Source of the DNA: Gemmatimonadaceae bacterium
GTDB taxonomy: Bacteria; Gemmatimonadota; Gemmatimonadetes; Gemmatimonadales; Gemmatimonadaceae
Direction of reading: 5' to 3'
Assembly: GCA_020852815.1 (NCBI GenBank)
Contig: JADZAN010000033.1
Location: 62,001 to 126,000, forward strand
DNA: 64,000 bases
The notes under the pieces were generated by a model. The model did no database searches, had not been told where the DNA came from, and saw only the letters and a list, made by a program, of their open reading frames with translations. Below are positions 25,293 through 35,300 of the stretch, in pieces (position 1 is the stretch's first letter; each line of letters opens with the position of its first letter). A program made the translations under genes and the position numbers.

Positions 25293-26957
25293 TCACGGCA
25301 GGACCTTCCTCGCCCCTGCCATTCGAACTCGCTCCGCCCCCACATACCCCTCCACCTCGCGTAACAGCGCCTGCGCGTCGAACACCTCGCCGTCCTTGAT
25401 GGTCCACGCCACGCCGCCGCTCTTCCACTGCTGGTCGCGGGGCACGAGTCCGTATACGCCGTAGCCGCGACCGTACATCACCTTGAAGTTCTCGATCGGG
25501 TTCCCGTTGATCACGGCAAGGTCGGCGGCGCATCCCACGCGGATCCCGCACACCCGCTCCATGCCTAACGCCTTGGTGGCGTTGGTCGTCGCGACGCGGA
25601 TCACGTCGATGGGATGAAGCCCCGCTTCCTGCAACAGTTCCAGCTCGCGAATGAGGGCGATCCCGCCGATCCCCGGTTCGTCGCTCCCCGCGGTGAGCAG
25701 CCCGCCGCGAGCGTGGAACTCCTTGATCCACTTCATCCAGATCCCGAAGTTGCGCTTCCAGTTGATCTCGTCGGCGGTGGACCACTCGCGCTTGAAGGCG
25801 CCATGGATGGTCGAGTCCGGGCCCGCCGCGACCTCGCTGGGGTGCACCAGCGTCTCGCGCACTGGCATCCCCAACTTGCGCCACACGTCGCGGTTGTCCT
25901 CGTACGTCGCCATGGTCGGGTCCCAATTGGTCCCGTTCCTGATCATCTGGTCGATGACCTTGGACAAGCGCTCCGGTTCCTTGTCGGCCTCCGCCCACAG
26001 GTTGCCGGCAAATCGAAAGCGGTCGAGCTCATCCCAGTAGTTGTAGTCGGCGGGGAAGTTCTGCGACCCCTTCAGCGCCGCGTCGGGGATCCCATACCAG
26101 TGCTCGATCGAACGCACGCCAGCGTTGGAGGCGACGAGGGCATCGGTTTCCGACACCTTGAGGTCGACCATCGTGTACATCCCCAGCTTCTTCCCTTCGT
26201 CGGCGGCGGCCTCCATCACGTCGGGGTAGTGCCCCGGGCTCTTGGAGATCTTGATGCAGTCGGCGCCTAACGCCTTGAACTCGCGCACCATCGCGCGCGC
26301 CTTCTCCGGCGTGTTGCCGACGTCCCACCTCCGCAGCGGGAGCGGCCAGCGCTGGCAGAGCACCAGGCGCGGCGCGATGAGCGAGTGCGCCGCGCTCTGG
26401 TCACGTTGCGCCACCATCAGCTTGAGCCCGGCTCCCGTCCCCGCGTCGCGCACGGTGGTAATGCCGTGGCCCAGGTACAGGCGATACGCATAGTCCAGCC
26501 CGCGCGCCCCCATCTCCGACCTGGGCGGCGGGAGGTGCGCGTGCATCTCGACCAGCCCGGGAATCACGTACTTCCCCTTGGCATCGATCACCACGTCACC
26601 CGTGGGGCGCTGGTAGTCCGCGCCGTTCCCCGCCGTGTTCACCGCGTCCTGCAGGACGACGTCGGTGATGATCCCGTTCTCGATGATGATGTCGACCGGC
26701 CCCTCGGGCGGCATTCCGCGGTTGGTCCCCGGCGAGCCGCGCCCGCTGACGATCGTCGCGTTGCGAATGACCAGTCGATTGGCGCGCACACCCCGCGTGG
26801 TGCCCAGGGCGAGCGTTGTCGGTCCATTGTTGGGGACGACAATGTTCTCGCGCGACTGTGCGCTCGCCAGCACCGGCGCGACCAGCGCCTCCGTCGCGCC
26901 CACAGCAGCGATCAACAGCCACGACGACGTTCGGGAGGAAACGAGCCAGCTGGACAT
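25293..26957 (-). CDS. Secreted metal-dependent amidohydrolase
   Basis: A 554-residue TIM-barrel amidohydrolase of the imidazolonepropionase/prolidase-like branch, exported (signal peptide at about 10-34, ending VLASAQ). Metal-binding HxH is His139-Ala-His141 in VEMHAHLP. A candidate bridging Lys lies in CIKISKSPG, and the late catalytic Asp in GSDEPGIGG. The N- and C-terminal segments (LVIRNATIVSGRG; ADLAVINGNPIENFKVMYGRG) form the usual beta-sandwich. Such enzymes cleave dipeptides or cyclic amides. The gene is alone on its strand and diverges from a SusC/SusD pair, which may share its nutrient theme. Confidence 0.9.
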   Translation of the reverse strand: MSSWLVSSRTSSWLLIAAVGATEALVAPVLASAQSRENIVVPNNGPTTLALGTTRGVRANRLVIRNATIVSGRGSPGTNRGMPPEGPVDIIIENGIITDVVLQDAVNTAGNGADYQRPTGDVVIDAKGKYVIPGLVEMHAHLPPPRSEMGARGLDYAYRLYLGHGITTVRDAGTGAGLKLMVAQRDQSAAHSLIAPRLVLCQRWPLPLRRWDVGNTPEKARAMVREFKALGADCIKISKSPGHYPDVMEAAADEGKKLGMYTMVDLKVSETDALVASNAGVRSIEHWYGIPDAALKGSQNFPADYNYWDELDRFRFAGNLWAEADKEPERLSKVIDQMIRNGTNWDPTMATYEDNRDVWRKLGMPVRETLVHPSEVAAGPDSTIHGAFKREWSTADEINWKRNFGIWMKWIKEFHARGGLLTAGSDEPGIGGIALIRELELLQEAGLHPIDVIRVATTNATKALGMERVCGIRVGCAADLAVINGNPIENFKVMYGRGYGVYGLVPRDQQWKSGGVAWTIKDGEVFDAQALLREVEGYVGAERVRMAGARKVLP

Positions 26958-27386
26958 GAAGAGCGACGGTGAGAGGTGCGAGGGGCGACACGCATACGCC
27001 CCACCATCCTACGCCTCCCGATGACGAGACGTAAGCATCATCGCCTTCCCATGTACCTCCGCCCCCCCCCGTGCGTCCCCCGCGTTGAAGGCTTTTCATC
27101 ATCACGAACGACGCAGCACGCACGGGCGGTACGGTTACAGCGCTCGCACGACCCAATCCCTCCTTACGCGACGCCCGCGCCGTGCGTTGGGAACCCACCC
27201 ATCCGGGCGGTCGCTTCATGGAGAAAACGTTTGCGGTCGTCCCGCGATCCTTGCGGGGATTCGCACCCGCCCGCATAGTCCCCGCGCTTCCGGGCCATCC
27301 CTGCCATGCGTCGTTAGGGCGAGGCGACGGCGATCGGAGGCCGGCCGCGCGGCCGACCATATCATACCTCACCTCCAAGAGGTGTC
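26958..27386. other. 429-bp divergent intergenic region
   Basis: Contains no convincing gene. It should hold promoters for the amidohydrolase (minus) and the second SusC gene (plus). At 27084-27096 it holds GTTGAAGGCTTTT, an exact inverted copy of the AAAAGCCTTCAAC core repeated at 31.8-32.0 kb. AGAGGTG precedes the SusC ATG. Confidence 0.6.
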
Positions 27387-30300
27387 ATGTCGCCACACTC
27401 GTCATCCCTCGGTCCAACGTCCATCACACGCCGCCGTGTCGCCGCGCTGGCGGCGGTCGCCATGGCGACGCTACTCGGCGCATCCGAAGGCGTCGCCCAG
27501 GGCAGCACCGGTACCGTCGCCGGTGTGGTCGCCGATTCCGCCACCAAGGCACCGCTCAGCGGCGTCGAGGTCATCGTCTCCGGTGAAGGGGCCGCAGGCA
27601 CGCGGAGCACCCGCACCGCCGTCAACGGACGCTACTCCATCACCGGCGTCCCCGCGGGGCAGGTCATGGTCAGCGTGCGCCTGGTGGGCTACGCCCCGCG
27701 CGCATTGCGCCTGACGGTGCGCACCGGCGAGACCGCCACCGCCGATTTCGCCCTCCCGGCCCAGACCGCCCGCCTCGACCAAGTGGTCATCACCGGTACC
27801 GGCGGCGTGGCACAGCGGCGCGCGGTGGGCAACGTCATCGAGTCGATCGATGCCAAGGAGGTGATGGCGAACGCGGCGCCGCGCTCCGTGCAGGACCTCA
27901 TCGGCGCGCGCACCCCGGGACTCATCGTCCTCCCCGCGGCGGGCCAGGTCGGCGTCGGCGCCCAGCTCCGCGTGCGAGGCGTCGGGTCGCTCTCGCTCAC
28001 CAACGACCCCATCATCTACATAGATGGCGTGCGCATGGATGCCTCGCCCGCGCGCGGCCCCGTGCAACGCGGAGGCGGCGGCGCCTCGCGCCTCAACGAC
28101 ATCAACCCCGAGGACATCCAGTCCATCGAGGTCATCAAGGGGCCGGCCGCCTCCACGCTCTACGGCACCGAGGCCTCGAACGGCGTCATCCAGATCATCA
28201 CGAAGCGCGGTCGCACCGGGAAGCCGCAGTTCAACTTCACGACGCGACAAGGCGCCAACTGGCTCCAGAATCCCGAGGGACGTGCCGGGCTCCTCTACGG
28301 ACGCGACCCCACGTCGCAGCAGATCATCTCGTTCAACCTCTATCGCAACGAGATCGAGAACGGCAAGGGCCCGATCTTCACCACCGGCCGGAACCAGGGC
28401 TACAACGCCTCGCTTGCCGGCGGTACCGACGCCAATCGCTACTTCATTGCCGCCGGGTGGGATCACGATGTGGGCGTCGTCCCGTGGAACTGGGACAAGA
28501 AGTTCAGCGCCCGCGCCAACCTCGACGTTCTCGCCAGCAACAACTTCCGCCTGCAGGGGAGCATTGGCCACATCCGTGACCGCGTGCGCCTTGCGCAGCA
28601 GGCCATCGACATCGACCCGTTTTCGCAGCTGCGCTGGGGGACGCCGCTCACCAAGAGCACGGGGAAGCGCGGCTTCCTGAACTCGCCGCCCGAGGAGTGG
28701 TCGACCGCCGAGGCACATGCCGACAACGATCGCACCACCATGAGCCTCACCAGCGAGTACTCGCCGATGAGCTGGTTCTCCAACCGCCTCGTTGTCGGCC
28801 TCGACGTGGGATCGGAGAACAACTGGACGCTCTATCGCCGCCAACCGTTAGGCTCGCTCGACTTCCTCGGGCAGAACGGACTCGGCGCCAAGAACGCCGC
28901 GCGCACCTCGCGCTCGTTCCTCACGCTCGACTATGCCGGCAACGTGAAGTGGGGCTTTGGTGAGAACCTGCGCCTGACGTCGTCGGTCGGGCTGCAGGCG
29001 TACCGCCAGGAGATCAGCACCATCGGCGCGACGGCCAATACCTTCCCGGCCATTCCCATCACGACCATCACCGGCGGCGCCACGCGCGCCGGCACCGAGG
29101 ACTACCTCGCCAATGCAACTGTGGGGATGTTCCTCCAGCAGCAGGTGGCGTGGAACAACCGCGTCTTCGTCACCGCCGCCATCCGTGGCGACGACAACAG
29201 CGCCTTCGGCGAGGAGTTCTCGGCGGCGTATTATCCCAAGCTCTCGGCCTCGTGGGTCATCAGCGAAGAGCCGTGGTTCAAGCTCCCCTTCCTGGGTGAG
29301 ACCCGCATTCGTGGCGCGTTAGGCGCCGCCGGGACGCAGCCAGGGACGTTCGACGCTCCGCGGCTGTACGACCCGAGCGTTGGCTACCAGAACAACCCGG
29401 GGCTCATCCCCGGTTCGTATGGCAACCCGCAGCTCAAGCCCGAGCGCAGCCAGGAGCTGGAGCTGGGCTTCGAGACGACGCTGCTCAAGGGGCGCGCCGA
29501 CATCTCCTATACGCACTACAACCGCAACATCACCGACGCCATCGTCAACGTCCCGATCCCGCCCTCGGTGGGCTTCCCCGGCTCACAGGTGGTCAATATC
29601 GGGAAGGTAAAGGGGTGGGGGCAGGAGCTTGCGGTGAACGTGCGCCTCATCGAGCGCAGCCGAGTGCAGTGGGAAGTGGGGACGCAGCTCGCCACGAACG
29701 GCAACCGCATCGAGGACATGGGTGGAACGCAGTTCCTCACCGTTGGCGGCGGCGGCCAGGCACAGAACCGCGTGGGCTACGGCATCGCCGACTTCTTCAT
29801 GTACAAGCTCCGCAAGGCAACGATCGACGCCAACGGCAACGTGACGTCATCCACCTGCGATGGTGGGCGGGGGACGGGAGGCGTGGATCGCGGCGGCCCC
29901 GACACGCCGTGCTCGTCGGCCCCGCGCGTGTTCTGGGGACATTCGCAGCCCACGTGGCAGGTGGGGCTCAATACCTCGGTGGGGCTGTGGCAGAAGTTCC
30001 GTCTCTACGCCCGCGTCGACGGCAACGGCGGCCACATCCAGTCCAACACGGAAGTGCGTGCGTTGCACAACCAGGGTTCGACGCTCGCCGTCATCCAGCG
30101 CAACGACCCGTTCCTCCAGGTCTATCGCGCCATCGAGGCCGACGCCCCGGGGACGTATCGCGCCGGCTTCTTGCGGCTGCGCGAGGTGTCCGGCAGCTAC
30201 AACCTGCCGCGGTCGCTCATGGGGCGCCTTGGCGTCTCCAGCGGGACACTCACCGTGGCCGGGCGCAACCTGATGATGTTGTGGACGCAGCAGGACGGCT

Positions 30301-30455
30301 GGTCGACGTCGCGCGATGGCCTGATCCACATCGGCATCGCCAACCAGGTCACGTGGGATCCCGAGATCCGCGCCGTCGGGCAGCTCTCCAACGGCTTCCA
30401 GACGATCATGCCGCCCACGGCCTCGTTCGTGACCACGCTGCGCCTCACCTTCTGA
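27387..30455 (+). CDS. SusC/RagA-family TonB-dependent receptor (pair 2)
   Basis: A 1022-residue outer-membrane nutrient transporter. AGAGGTG precedes the ATG, and the signal peptide (VAALAAVAMATLLGASEGVAQ) follows a short basic start. Carboxypeptidase-regulatory domain about 35-120; plug with LRVRGVGSLSLTNDPIIYID and the SusC motif LYGTEASNGVIQIITKRG; then the barrel, ending in SFVTTLRLTF. Only 14 bases separate it from the SusD gene. Neighbouring amidohydrolases on both sides suggest peptide- or amide-containing ligands, but this is inference. Confidence 0.95.
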   Translation: MSPHSSSLGPTSITRRRVAALAAVAMATLLGASEGVAQGSTGTVAGVVADSATKAPLSGVEVIVSGEGAAGTRSTRTAVNGRYSITGVPAGQVMVSVRLVGYAPRALRLTVRTGETATADFALPAQTARLDQVVITGTGGVAQRRAVGNVIESIDAKEVMANAAPRSVQDLIGARTPGLIVLPAAGQVGVGAQLRVRGVGSLSLTNDPIIYIDGVRMDASPARGPVQRGGGGASRLNDINPEDIQSIEVIKGPAASTLYGTEASNGVIQIITKRGRTGKPQFNFTTRQGANWLQNPEGRAGLLYGRDPTSQQIISFNLYRNEIENGKGPIFTTGRNQGYNASLAGGTDANRYFIAAGWDHDVGVVPWNWDKKFSARANLDVLASNNFRLQGSIGHIRDRVRLAQQAIDIDPFSQLRWGTPLTKSTGKRGFLNSPPEEWSTAEAHADNDRTTMSLTSEYSPMSWFSNRLVVGLDVGSENNWTLYRRQPLGSLDFLGQNGLGAKNAARTSRSFLTLDYAGNVKWGFGENLRLTSSVGLQAYRQEISTIGATANTFPAIPITTITGGATRAGTEDYLANATVGMFLQQQVAWNNRVFVTAAIRGDDNSAFGEEFSAAYYPKLSASWVISEEPWFKLPFLGETRIRGALGAAGTQPGTFDAPRLYDPSVGYQNNPGLIPGSYGNPQLKPERSQELELGFETTLLKGRADISYTHYNRNITDAIVNVPIPPSVGFPGSQVVNIGKVKGWGQELAVNVRLIERSRVQWEVGTQLATNGNRIEDMGGTQFLTVGGGGQAQNRVGYGIADFFMYKLRKATIDANGNVTSSTCDGGRGTGGVDRGGPDTPCSSAPRVFWGHSQPTWQVGLNTSVGLWQKFRLYARVDGNGGHIQSNTEVRALHNQGSTLAVIQRNDPFLQVYRAIEADAPGTYRAGFLRLREVSGSYNLPRSLMGRLGVSSGTLTVAGRNLMMLWTQQDGWSTSRDGLIHIGIANQVTWDPEIRAVGQLSNGFQTIMPPTASFVTTLRLTF

Positions 30456-30469
30456 TTCCGGAGTCCGCC

Positions 30470-31759
30470 ATGCGAATGCACCCGATGAACGTTCGCGACC
30501 GGCGCGCCGTGAGCCGCCGCCGGATCGCCACCATGCTCGTAGCCCTCCTGCCGGCCAGCACGGCGGCTTGTGACAAACTCCTGAGTGTCGACAATCCCGG
30601 TCGCGTCCCCGACGCGGCGCTGGGCGACCCGGCGCTCATCCCCGCCCTCGAGGCGGCGTCGCTGCAGAGCTTCCAGTGCGCCTTCGGGCAGTGGGTGTCC
30701 ACCGCCGGGATGCTCTCCGGCGAGTACTGGTCGGCCAACGGCTTCGTCGACAACCATCCGTGGGAGTGGCGCGGCGTGCAGGAGATCAAGAACGCGCCCG
30801 GTGCCTGCGCCGGCGCGCGCGGGACGACCGCGATGGGCTACTACACGCCCATGCAGCAGGCGCGCTTCCAGCTCGACGACACCTACGCGCGCGTGAGCGC
30901 CTTCAGCGATGCGCAGGTCGCCGGCCGCGCGAAGATCCAGGCGGAGATGCTCGCCTACGCGGGCTACACCTACACGATCCTCGGCGAGACGATGTGCGAG
31001 ATGGCCGTCGCCAACGGCCCGAAGATGACTAAAGCCGAGGTGCTTGCCATCGCCGAGAAGCGCTTCACGGATGCCATCGCGGCGGCAACGACGGCCAACG
31101 ATGCTTCGTTGCGCAACATGGCCTACGTGGGGCGTGCGCGCGTGCGCCTCGACCTCAACAACCTGAGTGGCGCGGCCTCCGACGCCACGCAGGTCCCGGC
31201 GGGTTTCGTGCGCAACGCCGAGTACTCCGAGACGACGCCGGCGCGCGAGAACCGCCTGTACAATCTCTCGGTGCGCAACGACTTCGTGTCGGTGACGCCT
31301 GCCTATCGAGGCCTCACGGTGGAGAATGGCGCCGCCGATCCGCGCGTGAAGGTCAACAACATGAACCGCATCGGCCCGGACAACAACACGGCCATCTGGC
31401 AGCAGCAGAAGTTCATCGGAAGCGGCGCGGTGTCGCTCCCGATTGCCAGTTACGCCGAGGCACAGCTGATCCTCGCCGAGGCGACGACCGGTCAGGCGCA
31501 GCTCGACGCGATCAACCGGGTGCGCGCCCTGAGCAACACACCGGCGCTGGTCCCGGCGCCGGGCGCCGACATGAACGCCATCGTCCTGGAGGAGCGCCGT
31601 CGCCAGCTGTTCAGCGAGGGGCACCGCTACGTCGACATGCTGCGCAAGGGGCTCCCCTTCCAGTCCGGTGTGAACCGCAAGGGGCAGACCTACAGCACGC
31701 TCACCTGCGTCCCGCTGCCTAACGTGGAGACCCAGAACAACCCCAACTTCAAGAGCTGA
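30470..31759 (+). CDS. SusD/RagB-family outer-membrane lipoprotein (pair 2)
   Basis: A 429-residue lipoprotein partner of the preceding SusC. The ATG at 30470 has GGAG upstream. The signal peptide ends in lipobox STAAC and the mature start CDKLLSVDNPGRVPD is typical. The RagB-type C-terminus is seen: ASYAEAQLILAEATTGQAQ, then VLEERRRQLFSEGHRYVDMLRKG, then LPNVETQNNPNF. Transcribed with SusC; the region after its stop is filled with interspersed repeats, which probably mark the transcript end. Confidence 0.93.
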   Translation: MRMHPMNVRDRRAVSRRRIATMLVALLPASTAACDKLLSVDNPGRVPDAALGDPALIPALEAASLQSFQCAFGQWVSTAGMLSGEYWSANGFVDNHPWEWRGVQEIKNAPGACAGARGTTAMGYYTPMQQARFQLDDTYARVSAFSDAQVAGRAKIQAEMLAYAGYTYTILGETMCEMAVANGPKMTKAEVLAIAEKRFTDAIAAATTANDASLRNMAYVGRARVRLDLNNLSGAASDATQVPAGFVRNAEYSETTPARENRLYNLSVRNDFVSVTPAYRGLTVENGAADPRVKVNNMNRIGPDNNTAIWQQQKFIGSGAVSLPIASYAEAQLILAEATTGQAQLDAINRVRALSNTPALVPAPGADMNAIVLEERRRQLFSEGHRYVDMLRKGLPFQSGVNRKGQTYSTLTCVPLPNVETQNNPNFKS

Positions 31760-32300
31760 CGTTTGCGTGTCGTTCCTGGCTTCGTGCATCTCCGGGTTGA
31801 AGGTCAGAAGCCTTCAACAAGGTCAACAGCCTTCAAGAAGGTCAGAAGCCTTCAACAAGGTCAACAGCCTTCAAACAAGGTCAAAAGCCTTCAACACGGA
31901 GGACGCACGGAGGAACGGAGGTGCACGGAGGAGATCCTTGGGCCTTCGGCGTTTGCGTGCGAGGGATCTGGTGCTGGGAGGGTGGGAGAAGGTCAGAAGC
32001 CTTCAACAAGGTCAAAAGCCTTCAACACGGAGGACACACGGAGGAACGGAGGTACACGGAGAAGAACGCTCTTCATGTTTCTGCCCGAGCGCTAACGCGC
32101 AATGGACTCAGACATGTCCTGATTGAAGTCCTCCGTGGACCTCCGTTCCTCCGTGCGTCCTCCGTGCTCAAAGGTCTTGATCTCCGCCCCCCCCGCGCGT
32201 GTTCAAATTGATCTCCGTTCCTCAATGAACCCGGCCGCCATTCCGCGCCACGCTCGCCTGAGGTAATGTCTGGGCTCTCGCCCCGGACCAGGATCGCCAC
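31760..32300. repeat. Composite interspersed repeat region (541 bp, no gene)
   Basis: Two units are mixed here. Unit A, an 18-20-base AAGGTCAGAAGCCTTCAAC-like sequence, occurs five or six times at 31800-31895 and twice at 31989-32027. Unit B, starting TTCAACACGGAGGAC and followed by further ACGGAGG blocks, occurs directly at about 31890-31930 and 32021-32063, with an inverted copy at about 32126-32170. Unit B pairs with its inverted copy to form a long hairpin. The open frames here encode only repeat-derived peptides. The same family recurs at 42076-42194 and, as a core fragment, at 27084. Confidence 0.85.
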
Positions 32301-35300
32301 ATGCGCCCGCTCGTTCGTGTCGTCGCGCTTGTCGTCGCTGTAGCGACGAATGCCATCGTCGCCGTAGCGACGAATGCCATCGTCGCCGTAGCGACGAATG
32401 CCATCGTCGCCTCCCAAGCCCACGCCCAGCAACCCCCCGCCTGGGACGTCACGCAGCCGCGCGGCGCCACGCGTGAGATCGACTTCATCACGAGCGAGGG
32501 GACGTGGATGTCGGTCGACGTCTCGCCGGATGGGAGCTGGCTCGTCTTCGATCTCCTGGGGCACATCTACCGCGTGCCGACGAGCGGCGGGGAAGCGGTC
32601 GCGCTGACGCAATCGAGCGGGATTGCCATCAATGCCCACCCGCGCATCTCGCCCGACGGCTCGACGATCGCGTTCATCAGCGACCGCAGGGGCCAGAACA
32701 ACCTGTGGGTGATGAATGCCGACGGCTCCAACCCGCGCGCCGTCTTCACCGAGCTGTACGTGCGCGCTTCCACGCCGGCGTGGACGCCGGACGGGCAGTA
32801 CATCGTCGTCCAGCGCAACCAGCTGCCTAACGGCGGCGCCCCGGGGAGCGGCGGGATCTGGATGTACCACAAGGACGGGGGGAGCGGCGTCGAGCTCCTC
32901 GCGGGGAGCAGGCAGCCCGCGTCGTGGCCCTCGCTGTCGCGCGACGGGAAGTACCTCTACTTCCAGGTTCTCAACCAGGGGTCGTCGCTCGCCGGCTACT
33001 CCGGGCGCAACGACTTCCTGGCCGGCGCGGTGCAGGTGCGCCGCATGGAGATCCGCACCGGCGACATCTCCGCCGTGTCGTACGGCGAGCAGCAGCAGCA
33101 GGTGCAAGCCTCGTCAGGCGGGATGGGGGCCCCCGAAGTCTCGCCGGACGGCAAGTGGCTCGCTTTCGTCCGCCGCATCCCCGACGGGACGATCACCTGG
33201 AAGGGACACAGCTTCGGCCCACGCTCGGCGCTCTGGCTTCGCAACCTCGAGACGGGGAGCGAGCGCATGATCATGGATCCCGTCGAGCAGGACATCTTCG
33301 AGGGGATCAAGGTCCTGCGCAACTTCCCGGGCTACGCCTGGAGCCGCGACGGGGCGTCGATCTATCTCACGCAGGGCGGGAAGCTCCGCAAGCTCGATGT
33401 CGCCAGCAGCAACGTGACGACCATCCCGTTCACGGCGCGTGTCAAGCGCACCATCTCGCAGCTTGCCAACTTCCAGGTGCGCGATACCGCGGCGTCCTTC
33501 TCGAGTCGCTTCACGCGCTGGCAGAGCGCCTCACCCGATGGCAAGCGCCTCGCCTTCCAGGCCGTGGGGCGCATCTGGGTGATGGAGCTCCCCAACGGCG
33601 CCCCCAAGCGTGTCACGCCGGACTCCTTCACCCCGTTCGAGTACGCCCCCGCCTGGTCGCCGGACGGCGAGTGGCTCGCCTTCACCTCCTGGGACGACAC
33701 CGTGAGTGCGCACCTGTGGAAGGTGCGTGCGGCTGGCGGGGCGCCCGAGCGCCTCACGCGCGACGCCGGCGAGTACATCCATCCGTCGTGGAGCCGCGAC
33801 GGGAAGGAGATCGTCCTTGCCCGCGGCGCCGGCGAGTCGCGCCACGGGCGCGGTGTGGTCTGGAACCAGTTCTGGGACGTGGTGCGCGTGAGCAGCGCCG
33901 GCGTTGCGGCTGGCGGTGGTGAGGCGCGGTTCGTCGTGCGCGTCACCAACGCCCCCGACGCCAACGCCGGCTCATCCTTCAACTCCATCCGCAACCAGAT
34001 CGTCCGCCCAGCCTATGGCCCCGACGGGCGCATCTTCTACCTGCACCTCACCAATACCGACCCCACCACCTCGAGCACGCTGTACTCGGTGCGCCCGGAC
34101 GGGAGCGACCGGCGCGCGCACGTCGCCTTCCCGTTCGCCGACGAGGCCACGGTTTCACCTGACGGGAAGTGGCTCGCCTTCCAGGAGAGCGACAACGTCT
34201 GGGTCACACCCTTCCCGATCGAGGGGAGCGGCGGCGCCCCGGTCCGCGTCGATCGCAATCGCCCGAAACTCCCCGCCACGCGCCTCACCAGCACCGGCGG
34301 CCTCTTCCCCACGTGGCGCAACGCCACCACGCTCGACTACGGGAGCGCCGACACCTTCTTCTCGTACTCCGTCAGCAGCAAGCGCTCCGACACCACGCGT
34401 ATTGCCCTCACCGTCCCGCGCGACATCCCCAACGGGACGGTCGCCTTCACCAACGCCCGCCTCGTCACGCTCAACAAGCGCGCCGTCGTCAACGGGACGC
34501 TCGTCGTGACGGGAAACCGGATCGTCTGCGTCGGCGCCTGCCGCATCCCCGCCGGTGCGCGTACCATCAACGCCAGCGGCAAGACGATCATCCCCGGCTT
34601 CATCGACGTCCACGCCCACAACTACCGCGAACATCGCGGCATCATCCCGCAGCACAACTACGAAGGGGCGATCTTCCTCAGCTACGGGATCACGACCACG
34701 ATGGACCCCTCCATGTGGTCGCAGAACCTCTTTCCCACCGCCGAGCTGGTCGACGCGGGATTGCTCGTGGGTTCACGCGTCTACACCACCGGCGACCCGC
34801 TCTATGCCGGCGACGGCTCGCGCCAGGAGGACTTCTCGTCATATGAGCGCGCCGAGTGGGGAATCGCCAAGCTCAAGTCGTGGGGCGCCGTGAGCCTCAA
34901 GCAGTACCAGCAGCCGCGCCGTGACCAGCGCCAGTGGGTGATGGAAGCCGCCCGCAAGCTGCAAATCCAGGTCACCTCGGAGAATGGCGACCTGGAATAC
35001 ACGTTAGGCATGATCATGGACGGGCACACCGGCTTCGAGCACCCGCTCTCGTACACGCCGCTGTACTCGGACGTGACCACCTTCTTCGGCAAGGCGCAGG
35101 CGACCTATTCCCCCACCTTCATGGTCGGCGGCCCCGGCCCGTGGAACGAGGAGTACTGGTACCAGGAGACCGAGGCGTGGAAGGACGCCAAGACGCGACG
35201 CTTCCTCCCCTGGGTGCAATACATCCCACAAACGCGCCGCGTCATGAAGCGCCCCCTCACCGACTACTCGTTCGCCTGGATCGCCCAGGGACTGGCCGAC

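Noticed and set aside
31800-32070. Repeat array as a CRISPR
   Set aside because: Units are irregular, adjoining or separated by variable short gaps, some inverted, and no cas gene is nearby.
31767-32211. Small frames with TEERR/HGG-type peptides
   Set aside because: They are translations of the interspersed repeat, in several frames, with no independent support.
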